From contig NZ_FOWN01000005.1 in assembly GCF_900115465.1 (NCBI RefSeq), positions 69,615-133,614 of the forward strand: DNA of 64,000 bases, written 5' to 3'. Shown in pieces: positions 30,341-42,757 of the stretch (the stretch's first letter is position 1; each line of letters opens with the position of its first letter). The stretch comes from Halolactibacillus alkaliphilus. GTDB lineage: Bacteria; Bacillota; Bacilli; Bacillales; Amphibacillaceae. The notes below the pieces were generated by a model. The model saw only the letters and a program-made list of their open reading frames with translations, was not told the DNA's origin and did no database searches. Position numbers and translations under genes: made by a program.

Positions 30341-30907
30341 TTATTTTGCAATGAACTGTAAATTACCATTCTTGTCCATCACGAAATGGGTTTGATCAAT
30401 TGTTGAATCGAGTACGACCATTTTTCGTGCGCGTTCCATAATCGTTATAAATGTTTGATAATCTTCTTCGACCGTTTTCAGTTTAGCCTCAAGTGTTGAA
30501 AATTGATGGGCTAAGTTTTGATTTTCTTCTGTTAATTTATCAATCGTCGCGTATTGTGACTCTATTAAATGTTGCTGTTTCATTGTGTGTTGTAAAATGC
30601 TAGAAAAGCATGTCTTGATTAACTCAGACGAGTGATGGACATCTGGACAATTTGAATTTTTTTGAATAGCAGCTACTTCTTTATTGTTTAGCCGAAGGCG
30701 TTTAGCTTCAGTAATCTCTTGAACGTAATGCTGTCTTAACTCTTTATTCCATCGAAATCCACACGCAGCTGGTGTGCGGTGTATGTGACTGGCAACTTCT
30801 TTAAAGGCTTTTAGCTGTGTACCGCCTGATTCGATGTTATATAAAACTGTGTCTTTTAACAAGACGTCTTCTTCGTGGCTCCACGCATCGTGTCGTAATT
30901 TTGTCAT
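30341..30907 (-). CDS. rsfA: RsfA-family prespore transcriptional regulator
   Basis: Myb/SANT-like DNA-binding domain in residues 1-60 (DAWSHEEDVLLKDTVLYNIESGGTQ ... RTPAACGFRWNKELR) followed by a long coiled coil (about 95-160, LIESQYATIDKLTEENQNL...). RsfA of B. subtilis is made under sigma-F and modulates prespore genes; several paralogues exist in Bacillaceae, so the exact orthologue is uncertain. 188 residues. ATG 30907 is preferred because AAGGAG lies about 10 bases upstream; the GTG at 30916 sits directly against that site. It lies next to rarA, on the same strand, 87 bases downstream of it. Confidence 0.82.
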   Translation of the reverse strand: MTKLRHDAWSHEEDVLLKDTVLYNIESGGTQLKAFKEVASHIHRTPAACGFRWNKELRQHYVQEITEAKRLRLNNKEVAAIQKNSNCPDVHHSSELIKTCFSSILQHTMKQQHLIESQYATIDKLTEENQNLAHQFSTLEAKLKTVEEDYQTFITIMERARKMVVLDSTIDQTHFVMDKNGNLQFIAK

Positions 30908-30993
30908 AATTTTCACACTCCTTATCTCTACTCTCTCATCTTCAGTTATGTTAGTCTATGAGCGAAGATAGAAAGATATAAGTAGTGTGAACA

Positions 30994-32277
30994 TCATTCG
31001 CTTTTTTTATTCAATGCTTTAATCTGCTCGTGCATTTGTTTTAGCGCTCTTTCAAACTTTCCTGTTTCTACAGGGCGATAATATGATTTATGTTTTATTT
31101 TATCAGGCAGGTATTGTTGCTTAACGCGAGCATTTGGATAATCGTGTGGATATTTATAACCTATCCCGTGCCCCATTTCTTTCGCACCTTGATAATGGCT
31201 ATCTTTTAAATGTTCTGGTACTTCACCTGTATTCATCGTACGGATATCTTTTAGTGCATGATCAAGGGCTTTATACGCCGCATTTGACTTTGGTGAGAGT
31301 GCTAGCTCAACTGTGATTGTTGCAAGTGGAATCCTAGCTTCTGGAAACCCTACCCGCTCAGCCGCTTCAATGGCGTGTAATGTTCGTGGGCCAGCTTGGG
31401 GGTTGCCGAGACCGATATCTTCATAGGCGATGACAGTTAAACGGCGGCCAATACTGTCTAAATCTCCTGCCTCAATTAAGCGACCAAGGTAATGTAGGGC
31501 GGCGTCTACATCACTGCCGCGAATCGACTTTTGTAGGGCTGATAATACGTCATAGTGATGATCGCCATCTTTATCATGGCTAAAGCTCTTTTTTTGCATA
31601 CACTGCTCAGCAACCGTTAAATCAATTAAGATAATGTTATCACTATTTTTAGCTGTTGAATAAGCCGCAAGCTCAAGACCATTTAAAGCAGCGCGCAAAT
31701 CGCCACGTGAACTCTCGGCAAAATGACCAAGTGCCTCCTCTGTCACATGAACCTTTAATTGACCTAACCCTTTGTCAACATCTGATATAGCACGCTGTAT
31801 GGCTATTAATACATCTTTTTTAGTCAATGCTTTTAACTCAAATAGATGAACGCGACTTCTAATAGCTGGATTAATCGCATGGTAAGGGTTGCTTGTCGTA
31901 CAGCCGATTAAAGTGATGAGATTGCTTTCAACGTGTGGGAGTAAATAATCTTGTTTAGCTTTATCTAATCGGTGAACCTCATCCATAATGACGACTAAGT
32001 TGCCGTGCATTTTTGCCTCCTCAATGACGATTTCAATGTCTTTTTTCTTATCAATTACCGCGTTTAATAATCGATAACGAAGATTTAAAGTTGCTGATAA
32101 GGCCATAGCCATGGATGTTTTTCCTGTGCCAGGTGGTCCGTATAAAATCATTGAACTTAAGCGATTTGCATCAATCATGCGCCTTATCATGTTGCCCTCA
32201 CCGATTAAATGTTGTTGACCGATAATGTCTTCAATATGTGTAGGGCGTAAACGATAAGCGAGTGGTTGTTTAGCCAT
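30994..32277 (-). CDS. rarA: Replication-associated recombination protein RarA (MgsA)
   Basis: AAA+ ATPase of the RarA/WRNIP1 family that acts at stalled forks. It has Walker A GPPGTGKTSMA (near residue 47), Walker B VVIMDEVHRLDKAKQD (near 90), sensor I LIGCTTSNPYHAINPAI with the arginine finger RSRVHLFEL, and the C-terminal tetramerisation domain with YLPD near the end. 427 residues, normal. AAAGGAG precedes the ATG. Divergent from cymR, as yrvN is from yrzC in B. subtilis. Confidence 0.95.
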   Translation of the reverse strand: MAKQPLAYRLRPTHIEDIIGQQHLIGEGNMIRRMIDANRLSSMILYGPPGTGKTSMAMALSATLNLRYRLLNAVIDKKKDIEIVIEEAKMHGNLVVIMDEVHRLDKAKQDYLLPHVESNLITLIGCTTSNPYHAINPAIRSRVHLFELKALTKKDVLIAIQRAISDVDKGLGQLKVHVTEEALGHFAESSRGDLRAALNGLELAAYSTAKNSDNIILIDLTVAEQCMQKKSFSHDKDGDHHYDVLSALQKSIRGSDVDAALHYLGRLIEAGDLDSIGRRLTVIAYEDIGLGNPQAGPRTLHAIEAAERVGFPEARIPLATITVELALSPKSNAAYKALDHALKDIRTMNTGEVPEHLKDSHYQGAKEMGHGIGYKYPHDYPNARVKQQYLPDKIKHKSYYRPVETGKFERALKQMHEQIKALNKKSE

Positions 32278-32470
32278 ATAAAAACTCCTTTATTACAAAT
32301 TGGTATGAATCATTGCTAATGACTTGACGTCTTATGACGGTTTCATATAAAATATACTACATTTGTAGGAATTTATATAGTCATGCGTTTATCAAATGTG
32401 AAGACATAGCGAAATAGCTTGCCTTCATGCTATAATGACAGCAGAATTAAACGACTAGGAGTGTTAATAG

Positions 32471-32890
32471 ATGAAGATTTCAACGAAAGGACGTTATGGC
32501 TTAACGGTTATGATTGTTCTCGCAAAACATGTAGGTGAAGGTCCGGTATCTTTAAAAAAAATTGCAGAAGAACATCAACTAAGTGAGCATTACCTAGAAC
32601 AACTCGTGCCACCTTTAAGAAATGCCGGATTAGTGAAAAGTGTTCGTGGCGCTTATGGGGGCTATAAACTCGCTAAATCTGCCCATGAAATTACCGCAGG
32701 CGATATCATTCGAATTTTAGAAGGACCCATCACACCTGTAGAAGGTATTGAAGATGAAAGTCCAGAAAAACAACATTTATGGATACAAATTCGTGATGCT
32801 GTAAAGAATGTTCTTGATACAACAACGTTAGATGATTTAGCTAGTTATAAAGAATCAGGAGAAAATGATCCTTATATGTTTTATATTTAA
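32471..32890 (+). CDS. cymR: Rrf2-family cysteine metabolism repressor CymR
   Basis: Winged helix regulator of 139 residues beginning MKISTKGRYGLTVMIVLA, with the recognition helix in HQLSEHYLEQLVPPLRNAGLV and the wing VRGAYGGYKLAK. It has no Cys cluster of the IscR type, which points to CymR, the master repressor of sulfur genes that acts with CysK in B. subtilis and staphylococci. It is followed by a cysteine desulfurase and mnmA, the same order as yrzC-yrvO-trmU. ATG 32471 has ACTAGGAGTG upstream. Confidence 0.9.
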   Translation: MKISTKGRYGLTVMIVLAKHVGEGPVSLKKIAEEHQLSEHYLEQLVPPLRNAGLVKSVRGAYGGYKLAKSAHEITAGDIIRILEGPITPVEGIEDESPEKQHLWIQIRDAVKNVLDTTTLDDLASYKESGENDPYMFYI

Positions 32891-32940
32891 TTAGCCGCAG
32901 TCAAGAGATGTAACAATTAGAATTGGAAAGGATGACGGTA

Positions 32941-35213
<2,273 letters not shown>

Positions 35214-35235
35214 GGCGGTTATAAGGAGGCCAATA

Positions 35236-35895
35236 ATGACGTTAATAGAAACAGGAATAAAATATATGCAAGAAGAGAATTATGAAATGGCGGTTAAAGC
35301 TTTTCATGATGCGATTGAAATAGAGCCTCAGAATCCAATAGGCTATATTAATTTTGGACATGTTCTTGCGCATTTGAATGATTACCAACGCGCAGAGGAG
35401 TTTTATAATCAGGCAATTGCACTTGATTCAAAAGCGGCGACAGCTTATTATGGACTAGGTAATATTGCATTTGAGCTTAAAAAATATAAACAAGCACTTC
35501 GTTTTTATAAAGAAGCGCTTGATTTAGGGTTAACGGAAGCAGATGTTTACTTTATGATAGGCTTAGCACATATTAATCGGGAAGAGGTTAAACAAGCACT
35601 TCCCTTTTTCATGCGTGCAACTGAGCTTCAACCGTATGATAATGAAGTCGCTATGCAGTATGGGTTAACATTGGCTGAATTATCAGAATTCGAAAAAGCA
35701 CGAGAAGTGTTTGATAGAGTCGTCAAAAGTCAGCCGACACATGCAGACGCACGATATAATCGAGCGCTTGCCGACTTATTTTTAGAAAAAACAGATCAAG
35801 CAATGAAAGACTTAGAGCATGTGCTGACAATCGAACCAAACCATACACTCGCACAAGGAACGCTTATGCAAATAAAAACATTATTAGACCAATAG
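35236..35895 (+). CDS. Tetratricopeptide repeat protein (YrrB-like)
   Basis: 219 residues made of about six TPR units of 34 residues; each shows the G/A-Y-A pattern, e.g. NPIGYINFGHVLAHLNDYQRAEE and AATAYYGLGNIAFELKKYKQALRFY. A protein-interaction scaffold of unknown partner; B. subtilis YrrB, in the same position between trmU and recD2, has a solved TPR structure but no settled role. There is no signal peptide or membrane segment, so it is cytosolic. AAGGAGG precedes the ATG. Confidence 0.88.
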   Translation: MTLIETGIKYMQEENYEMAVKAFHDAIEIEPQNPIGYINFGHVLAHLNDYQRAEEFYNQAIALDSKAATAYYGLGNIAFELKKYKQALRFYKEALDLGLTEADVYFMIGLAHINREEVKQALPFFMRATELQPYDNEVAMQYGLTLAELSEFEKAREVFDRVVKSQPTHADARYNRALADLFLEKTDQAMKDLEHVLTIEPNHTLAQGTLMQIKTLLDQ

Positions 35896-35915
35896 TAAGA
35901 AGGTGGGCGGTGACT

Positions 35916-38228
35916 GTGTCAGAAGAAACGCATTATATCCGTGGTGAACTGATTTATACCATATATACTAATCAAGCCGAACACTTTTCTATTGCGAAAA
36001 TTAAAGTGTTAAAAACGAATGAAACATTGGATGAAGATGAATTGGTTATTAAGGGCTATTTCGGTGAAATATTTCCTGGCGAAGTGTATGTCTTTTACGG
36101 CACCTTTGTTAACCATAAAAAGTTCGGGCAACAATACCAAGTGGATCATTATGAAAGATATGTGCCAAAAACCGAAGAAGGACTCGTAAGTTATCTATCC
36201 AGTGATTTATTTCCTAAAATAGGAAAGAAAACAGCAAACCGCATTGTCGAGGCATTAGGTGAAGGGGCAATCAATAAAATCATTCAAGACCCAACAGTTT
36301 TAACCGGTATTAAAGGGCTGAATGATGAACGTCGTGAGATCCTCGTTGAGCGATTAAAAACATATCAAGGTTTTGATACAATTGTAGTCGCTCTGCAAAA
36401 AGTAGGAATTGGTCTTAAACTTTCTCAAAAAATCTATCAACATTATCAAGATGAGGCCATTAAAATACTAGAAGAGAACCCCTATCAATATGTCTTTGAT
36501 ATAGAAGGGTTTGGTTTTCATCGTGCTGATTTAATTGCTTCTGATCGAGGCATTCAATTAAATCACCCTTCTCGCATCCGAGCAGGGATTCTTTATGTGC
36601 TTAATGAAGCGCTCAATGAGGGGCATGTATATTTGCCTACACCAGTACTGATTGATAGAGTGGGACGTTTACTTGAAGCGCGGCGTTATCATATTACAGA
36701 TGAGCTGATTTTAAAAGAGTTAACAGAGATGCATGAAGAAGATTATTTAGTTGAAGAAGACCAGCGCATTTACTTACCTGTAAGTTATTATGCGGAGGCG
36801 GGCTTTACGACACACTTGAAAAGAATTAGTGAACAAGTAGTTGAGGAATCCTTAGTGGAAGCGGAATTACTGAAAGTGGTTGGTGAAATTGAAGAAGATG
36901 AGCACTTAGCATATGGTAAAGTTCAGTATGAAGCTATTAAACAAGCGCTCACGACGAAAATTATGATTTTAACTGGTGGACCAGGAACAGGAAAAACTAC
37001 CGTTATTAAAGGAATATTAAAAGCGTTTAGTGAGCTGAATAATGTTAGCATACAGCTACAAGATTATAAAAAACGCAGTGAATTCCCCTATATTTTAGCT
37101 GCGCCAACAGGTCGTGCAGCTAAAAGAATGACTGAGTCAACGGGGCTTCCCGCGTATACGATTCATCGCCTACTGGGCTGGGACGGGCACCAAAACTTTG
37201 AAAGAGACCAAGATAATCAGTTAGAAGGAAAAATGATTATTATTGATGAGTTTTCGATGGTCGATATTTTTCTAGCTAATCAACTTTTTAAAGCCATTCC
37301 TTCCAGTATGCAAGTACTCCTTGTCGGTGATGAGGACCAGTTACCTTCAGTTGGACCTGGCCAAGTGTTAAGTGATTTACTCCACAGTAATCAAATGCCT
37401 AAAATTAAATTAGATGAAGTGTATCGACAAAAAGAAGGATCGAAAATCATTACCTTAGCCCACAAAGTCAAACACGATACACTCGTATTACCGGACTTAT
37501 CGAAGGCAAATGATTTCAACTTTATACCTTGCCAGCGTGAACATCTCTTACTTTCCATTGAAACGATCGTCTTACGGGCAATTGAGCGAGGTTTTGATAT
37601 TCAGGACTTACAGATACTCGCGCCAATGTATAAGACTGACGTAGGTATTAACGAAATTAATGCGCGCATCCAAGCGATGGTTAACCCGAAAAGACAAGGC
37701 GTTCGTGAACTTCATACCAAAGATCAAATCTTTAGAACAGGCGATAAAGTTATTCAACTTGTCAATCAACCTGAAGATAATGTTTTTAACGGTGATATTG
37801 GTAAAGTTACCGCGATCTTTAGGGAAAATGAAAACATCGAACAAGAGGAACAAGTGGTTGTTACTTTTGAAGATGATGATGTTATTTATACGCGTAATGA
37901 TTTACTTAACATTACCCATGCGTATTGTATTTCGATTCATAAATCACAAGGTAGTGAGTTTCCAATCGTTGTGATGCCTGTAGACCGCGCGTATCGCCGG
38001 ATGTTAAAAAAGAATTTATTATACACCGGGATGACACGAGCGAAGCAATCATTGATTATTTGCGGTGATAAACAAGCGTTTTTAGATGGGGTGTCTCAAA
38101 TTGATACGAATGAACGCTACACATCACTGATTGAAAAAATCACCAACGTATTTACCGATGAAGCGTTCCGTCAACAGCTAGAAGAAGATATAGAAGAACA
38201 GACATTATCACCTTTTGACTTTTTATAA
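35916..38228 (+). CDS. recD2: ATP-dependent DNA helicase RecD2 (YrrC)
   Basis: 5'-3' superfamily 1B helicase not part of RecBCD. It has an N-terminal extension with an OB-like part and helix-hairpin-helix (FPKIGKKTANRIVEALG, near residue 95). The helicase core has Walker A LTGGPGTGKTTVI (near 350), motif Ia AAPTGRAAKRM, Walker B IIIDEFSMVD, motif III VGDEDQLPSVGPG, motif V TIHKSQGSEFP-like (SIHKSQGSEFPIVVMP) and motif VI YTGMTRAKQ. About 770 residues. GTG 35916 gives better spacing from AGGTGGG than GTG 35910; either is possible. Confidence 0.94.
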   Translation: MSEETHYIRGELIYTIYTNQAEHFSIAKIKVLKTNETLDEDELVIKGYFGEIFPGEVYVFYGTFVNHKKFGQQYQVDHYERYVPKTEEGLVSYLSSDLFPKIGKKTANRIVEALGEGAINKIIQDPTVLTGIKGLNDERREILVERLKTYQGFDTIVVALQKVGIGLKLSQKIYQHYQDEAIKILEENPYQYVFDIEGFGFHRADLIASDRGIQLNHPSRIRAGILYVLNEALNEGHVYLPTPVLIDRVGRLLEARRYHITDELILKELTEMHEEDYLVEEDQRIYLPVSYYAEAGFTTHLKRISEQVVEESLVEAELLKVVGEIEEDEHLAYGKVQYEAIKQALTTKIMILTGGPGTGKTTVIKGILKAFSELNNVSIQLQDYKKRSEFPYILAAPTGRAAKRMTESTGLPAYTIHRLLGWDGHQNFERDQDNQLEGKMIIIDEFSMVDIFLANQLFKAIPSSMQVLLVGDEDQLPSVGPGQVLSDLLHSNQMPKIKLDEVYRQKEGSKIITLAHKVKHDTLVLPDLSKANDFNFIPCQREHLLLSIETIVLRAIERGFDIQDLQILAPMYKTDVGINEINARIQAMVNPKRQGVRELHTKDQIFRTGDKVIQLVNQPEDNVFNGDIGKVTAIFRENENIEQEEQVVVTFEDDDVIYTRNDLLNITHAYCISIHKSQGSEFPIVVMPVDRAYRRMLKKNLLYTGMTRAKQSLIICGDKQAFLDGVSQIDTNERYTSLIEKITNVFTDEAFRQQLEEDIEEQTLSPFDFL

Positions 38229-38293
38229 TAACATCAATTCGTGTATAAAAGTCGCTATTTTGGCCATACTGAGCCAAAAAGAGGTGATTTCGG

Positions 38294-38497
38294 TTGCGCT
38301 GTTATCATTGTCAATACATTACCTTAGGTGTTATTGGTCCTGGTCACTACTATTGCGCTGAGTGCTGCTTAGAATTTAAAGTTAAAGGCGCTGAGTGGTT
38401 TGGATACATGATTGATGAAGAAGGCGATGTGCATTTAGCGGTCTCTTCGCGAGAAGAAAAAATAGAGGATGTTCAGATGAGTCAAGTATGCGATTGA
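38294..38497 (+). CDS. Small zinc-ribbon-like protein of unknown function
   Basis: 67 residues. The N-terminal half has Cys pairs in CYHC (residues 3-6) and CAECC (about 21-25), spaced as in a zinc ribbon; the C-terminal half is acidic (MIDEEGDVHLAVSSREEK). I cannot assign it to a named gene. It starts at TTG 38294 after GAGGTGATT with good spacing. It lies between recD2 and alaS. Its stop codon TGA (38495-38497) is inside the -35 TTGACA of the alaS promoter, so the two units abut. Confidence 0.7.
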   Translation: MRCYHCQYITLGVIGPGHYYCAECCLEFKVKGAEWFGYMIDEEGDVHLAVSSREEKIEDVQMSQVCD

Positions 38498-38522
38498 CAT
38501 CTGGTGAAAGATTCTCTATAAT
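38494..38522 (+). promoter_or_regulatory. alaS promoter
   Basis: Perfect consensus TTGACA (38494-38499), 17 bases, TATAAT (38517-38522). The -35 overlaps the stop codon of the upstream gene. Confidence 0.88.
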
Positions 38523-38528
38523 ATCGAT

Positions 38529-38771
38529 GAAACGAATGAAAAAACGTAGACAAACAGGAGTACATATCAGCCCATTTATAGAGACGTTAGCCCATAGGCT
38601 GAAAGGTTAACGAAATGAAGAGATATGGAAGCTCGTTTAGAGTGTAAACTAATCCTTTACCGGCTGAATACCGTTATCATTCACCTAAGGTGATAGCTAA
38701 AGCTATAATCAGGGTGGTACCGCGAAGTTAACTCTCGTCCCTGCAATTTTTGCAGGGATGGGGGTTTTTTA
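38529..38771 (+). promoter_or_regulatory. T-box riboswitch leader of alaS
   Basis: T-box AGGGTGGTACCGCG at 38712-38725 is followed by the terminator CCCTGCAA/TTGCAGGG (38740-38758) and a T run. In stem I the specifier region reads GGAAGCTCG, with GCT (Ala) at 38631-38633 just before the closing helix (AAACG/CGTTT). Uncharged tRNA-Ala would allow read-through into alaS. This explains most of the gap 38498-38849. Confidence 0.9.
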
Positions 38772-38849
38772 CGTTGTCTTCGGTTTACTGGTTAGATGGA
38801 TAATGGTAAATATAAACAAAAAATGCGAGATTAAAAGGAGAGAAAACAA

Positions 38850-41483
38850 ATGAAAGCATTAACCTCAAGTGAAGTAAGACAAATGTTCTTAGATTTTTTC
38901 GAATCAAAAGGTCATCGTGTGGAACCGAGTGCATCACTCATTCCCCAAGAAGACCCAACCTTACTATGGATTAATTCAGGGGTAGCGACGTTAAAAAAAT
39001 ACTTTGACGGGCGTGTGATTCCAGAGAATCCGCGTATAACAAATGCGCAAAAATCGATTCGTACAAATGACATTGAAAATGTAGGCTATACGCCTCGTCA
39101 CCATACTTTCTTTGAAATGTTAGGGAATTTTTCAATTGGAGATTACTTTAAAGAAGAAGCCATTAAGTATGCATGGGAATTTTTAACGAGTGACAAGTGG
39201 ATAGGTTTTGATCCGGAAAAAATTTCGGTGACTGTTCATCCAGAAGATGATGAAGCATTTCATTATTGGAAAGACGCAATCAAATTACCTGAAGAGCGGA
39301 TTATTCGTTTGGAAGAAAACTTCTGGGATATTGGTGAAGGGCCGAGTGGTCCAAATACAGAAATTTTTTATGACCGTGGAGAAGCTTATGGCAATAATCC
39401 TGAAGATCCTGAGCTATATCCAGGCGGCGAGAATGACCGCTATCTGGAAATTTGGAATTTAGTTTTCTCACAATACAATCATAATCCGGATGATACGTAT
39501 ACGCCATTACCGAAGAAAAACATTGATACGGGAATGGGCTTAGAGCGGATGGTGTCAGTTATTCAAGGGACTGAAACAAATTTTGAAACGGATTTGTTTT
39601 TACCAATTATTAAAGAAGTTGAAAAATTAACAAGTTATAATTATGGTGATAGTAAAGAAACAGATACAGCTTTTAAGGTAATTAGTGACCATATTCGTAC
39701 TGTGAGTTTTGCGGTAGGAGATGGTGCTTTACCTTCAAATGAAGGGCGTGGCTATGTTTTACGTCGTCTATTAAGACGCGCGGTGCGTTTTAGTAAACAA
39801 TTGGGCATTGAACGCGCATTTATGGCATCGCTTGTACCGACAGTGGCATCAATAATGGAAGCTTTTTATCCTGAAGTCAAACAAAAACAAGCGTTTATTA
39901 TGAATGTTATTCAAACAGAAGAAGAGCGTTTCCATGAAACATTACATGATGGTTTGATTATCTTGTCAGAAATTATCGATGAACAAAAAAAGAAAAATGA
40001 AACAGTTGTCCCAGGCGCTTATGTGTTCAAGTTATATGATACGTATGGTTTTCCTAAAGAGCTAACAGAAGAATACGCGCACGAAAAAGGTTTTACAATT
40101 GATGAAGCAGGTTTTGCTGAGGAAATGCAAAAGCAAAGAGAACGCGCACGTAATGCGCGTCAAAAAGTTGATTCGATGCAAGTACAAGACGGTGTTTTTA
40201 GTGAATTAACAAGAGAGAGCACGTTTGTCGGTTATGATCAATATCTCGTTAATACAACAGTTGTATCAATTATTGAAAACCAAACGTTTGTTGAACAAAC
40301 AGGCGGAAAAACAGCGTTTATCGTTTTAGCCGAAACGCCATTTTATGCAGAAAGTGGCGGTCAACAGTCAGACTTAGGTATAATTTTTAATGATACATTT
40401 AAAGCGCTAGTTAAAGAAGTTAAAAAAGCACCAAAAGGCCAACACCTCCATCGTGTGGAGATTGTTCAAGGACATCTAACGCTAGATTCATCTGTGTCCG
40501 CGGAAATTGATCAAACGCGTCGATTATTAACTGAGAAAAACCATACAGCCACACATCTTCTGCATCAAGCATTAAAAGACGTACTCGGTACACATGTGAA
40601 TCAAGCCGGATCACTTGTTGATGATGGACGCTTGCGTTTTGATTTTTCACACTTTAGTGCCGTTACAGCTGAGGAATTACACTTAGTTGAGTCAAAAGTA
40701 AATGAACAAATTTGGGCATCCTTACCGGTTGATATCGCTCACTATTCAATTGATGAAGCGAAAGCGATGGGTGCCATGGCGTTGTTTGGTGAAAAATATG
40801 GTGATGTTGTCCGCGTTGTTAAAGTAGGTGAATATAGCCTCGAGCTTTGTGGTGGTTGCCATGTGAATAATACAGCAGAGATCGGCTTGTTTAAACTTGT
40901 TTCTGAATCAGGTATTGGTGCGGGCACGCGCCGAATTGAGGCTGTTACAGCAAAAGGGGCGTATGAATTTGTTAGTAACCAAGAGCGCGCGCTAAAAGAA
41001 GCAGGTCACTTATTAAAAGCGACACCACTTGCTGTTCCAGAAAAACTTGACCAGTTATTTAAGGAATTTAAACAATTGCAAAAAGAATATGATACGCTGC
41101 AACAGAAATTATCGACCCAGGAAGCAAAGAATATTTTAGATAAAATTGAACAAATTAATGAGGTAAGTTGTTTAATTGAACAAGTAAATGTGTCTGATAT
41201 GAATCAGTTACGTGCCATGGTTGACGATTTAAAGCAGAAAATGCCATCGGGTATTATTTTACTTGCGACAACCAATGATGGAAAAGTACAATTTGCCAGT
41301 GGGGTATCAAAGGATTTAGTGGCACGTGGGTATCATGCTGGGAAGTTGATTAAACAGGCTGCAACAATTTGTGGCGGTGGCGGTGGTGGCCGTCCGGACA
41401 TGGCTCAAGCGGGTGGTAAATCACCAGAAAAAATTCAAGAAGCACTTCAAGAAGTAAAAACTATGATTTCTTCTATTGGATAA
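38850..41483 (+). CDS. alaS: Alanyl-tRNA synthetase
   Basis: Class II synthetase of 877 residues. The catalytic domain contains [15 protein letters not shown] (motif 2 region, near residue 85) and the glycine-rich motif 3 region [15 protein letters not shown]. The editing domain has the zinc ligands [11 protein letters not shown] (near 565) and CGGCHVNNT (near 667). The C-Ala domain ends [17 protein letters not shown]. All parts are intact. AAAGGAG precedes the ATG. Controlled by the Ala T-box upstream. Confidence 0.97.
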   Translation: MKALTSSEVRQMFLDFFESKGHRVEPSASLIPQEDPTLLWINSGVATLKKYFDGRVIPENPRITNAQKSIRTNDIENVGYTPRHHTFFEMLGNFSIGDYFKEEAIKYAWEFLTSDKWIGFDPEKISVTVHPEDDEAFHYWKDAIKLPEERIIRLEENFWDIGEGPSGPNTEIFYDRGEAYGNNPEDPELYPGGENDRYLEIWNLVFSQYNHNPDDTYTPLPKKNIDTGMGLERMVSVIQGTETNFETDLFLPIIKEVEKLTSYNYGDSKETDTAFKVISDHIRTVSFAVGDGALPSNEGRGYVLRRLLRRAVRFSKQLGIERAFMASLVPTVASIMEAFYPEVKQKQAFIMNVIQTEEERFHETLHDGLIILSEIIDEQKKKNETVVPGAYVFKLYDTYGFPKELTEEYAHEKGFTIDEAGFAEEMQKQRERARNARQKVDSMQVQDGVFSELTRESTFVGYDQYLVNTTVVSIIENQTFVEQTGGKTAFIVLAETPFYAESGGQQSDLGIIFNDTFKALVKEVKKAPKGQHLHRVEIVQGHLTLDSSVSAEIDQTRRLLTEKNHTATHLLHQALKDVLGTHVNQAGSLVDDGRLRFDFSHFSAVTAEELHLVESKVNEQIWASLPVDIAHYSIDEAKAMGAMALFGEKYGDVVRVVKVGEYSLELCGGCHVNNTAEIGLFKLVSESGIGAGTRRIEAVTAKGAYEFVSNQERALKEAGHLLKATPLAVPEKLDQLFKEFKQLQKEYDTLQQKLSTQEAKNILDKIEQINEVSCLIEQVNVSDMNQLRAMVDDLKQKMPSGIILLATTNDGKVQFASGVSKDLVARGYHAGKLIKQAATICGGGGGGRPDMAQAGGKSPEKIQEALQEVKTMISSIG

Positions 41484-41573
41484 CTTGTTAATTGATCCAG
41501 TTTAACGGTATAATGGACGTAAGTCTAAGAATACGAAAAAGAAGAAAACTTCAGTTAAGGACGAGGTGTTAGT

Positions 41574-41840
41574 ATGGAGAATATGGATCAGACGATGAAA
41601 TTTAACTTCTCAGAGGAACCAGTTGAAACGAACGTTAAAGACGTCTTATTAACTGTGTATGACGCATTAGAGGAAAAAGGCTATCACCCTATTAATCAAA
41701 TTGTTGGTTATTTGCTCTCAGGTGATCCTGCGTATATACCGCGTTATAAGGATGCACGAAACCTTATTCGTCGCCTCGATCGTGATGAACTCATCGAAGT
41801 GTTAGTGAAAGATTTCATTGATCAACATAAAGAGGTATAA
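41574..41840 (+). CDS. ireB: IreB family regulatory phosphoprotein (UPF0297, YrzL)
   Basis: 88 residues, typical of the family: [49 protein letters not shown] block. In Enterococcus IreB is a substrate of the Ser/Thr kinase IreK and tunes cephalosporin resistance; in Bacillus the role is less clear. The N-terminal Thr in MDQTMKF corresponds to the phosphorylated region. It forms the conserved trio ireB-ruvX-yrzB after alaS, one base before ruvX. Confidence 0.92.
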   Translation: MENMDQTMKFNFSEEPVETNVKDVLLTVYDALEEKGYHPINQIVGYLLSGDPAYIPRYKDARNLIRRLDRDELIEVLVKDFIDQHKEV

Positions 41841-41841
41841 C

Positions 41842-42255
41842 ATGAAAAAAATGGGTTTAGATGTCGGTTCTAAAACGATTGGTGTTGCTGTAAGCGATAT
41901 GTTAGGGTGGACAGCACAAGGCATTACAACGATTCGTTGGGATGAAGAAGATGTAGCATCAGCAGACGAAGCGTTAGCCAAAATTATTAAAGAGCATGAG
42001 ATTTCAGAAGTTGTTGTCGGTTTACCGAAACACATGAATAATGATGTAGGTGACCGAGGTAAAAAGGCGATAGAATATGCTAAGTATATCGAAGCGACAT
42101 TTAATTTACCAACTGTTATGTGGGATGAACGTCTATCTACCATGGCAGCAGAACGTATTTTACTTGAAGCAGATGTGAGTCGAAAAAAACGAAAAAAAGT
42201 CATCGATAAAATGGCTGCTGTCATGATTTTACAAGGTTACCTTGATTCAAAATAA
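41842..42255 (+). CDS. ruvX: Pre-16S rRNA nuclease / Holliday junction resolvase-like RuvX (YqgF)
   Basis: RNase H-fold protein (137 residues) implicated in maturation of the 16S rRNA 5' end. Seen: [16 protein letters not shown] with the first catalytic Asp, the conserved [14 protein letters not shown], the DERLST motif (near residue 95) and a final [16 protein letters not shown] helix with the last Asp. ATG 41842 follows AGAGGTATAAC; an earlier in-frame ATG at 41818 lies inside ireB and lacks a site. Confidence 0.93.
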   Translation: MKKMGLDVGSKTIGVAVSDMLGWTAQGITTIRWDEEDVASADEALAKIIKEHEISEVVVGLPKHMNNDVGDRGKKAIEYAKYIEATFNLPTVMWDERLSTMAAERILLEADVSRKKRKKVIDKMAAVMILQGYLDSK

Positions 42256-42277
42256 AAACAAAAGGAGGCTATATTAA

Positions 42278-42559
42278 ATGGCTTTAATTGAAGAAGAACG
42301 CATAATTATTCCTGGTGAAAATGGAGAAGAAAACTTGTATGAGGTGATTTTCACTTTCGACATCGAGGAAAATAACCAATCATATGTTGCGGTTGTCCCT
42401 GTTGAGCAATCTGAGGATGAAGAGCAAGAAGTGTTTGTTTTCCGATATGAGGAAAAAGATAATCAGGACGACTTAATGTTATTTTCAATCGAATCTGACG
42501 AAGAATGGGATATTGTTGAAGAGACTTTCAATACGCTCGTTGATCAGATGGATCTATAA
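42278..42559 (+). CDS. DUF1292 family protein (YrzB-like)
   Basis: 93-residue, strongly acidic protein (about a third Asp/Glu), with the family core ENGEENLYEVIFTFDIEENNQSYVAVVP and a C-terminal EWDIVEETFNTLVDQ. Function unknown. Third member of the ireB-ruvX-yrzB trio conserved through Firmicutes. AAAGGAGG precedes the ATG; a terminator closes the unit. Confidence 0.88.
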   Translation: MALIEEERIIIPGENGEENLYEVIFTFDIEENNQSYVAVVPVEQSEDEEQEVFVFRYEEKDNQDDLMLFSIESDEEWDIVEETFNTLVDQMDL

Positions 42560-42566
42560 TATATGT

Positions 42567-42607
42567 AAAAGCATACAAAGGTGCGTGATGCCATTGTATG
42601 CTTTTTC
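42567..42607 (+). terminator. Rho-independent terminator after yrzB-like gene
   Basis: Stem AAAGCATACAA / TTGTATGCTTT and T run. Ends the alaS-ireB-ruvX-yrzB group. Confidence 0.85.
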
Positions 42608-42757
42608 TTTGGTGTTACTAAGCTAAAGGAATGATGATTGTGCATCCCCTCTTTTTAAATATAAGCTCGGTTGTTGACCCATTAGCGATAATTAAGAGAA
42701 ACCTGTGGAAAAATCACGCAGCTTTTAGTATAATGTATCAGATGAGGAGGGACGCAT

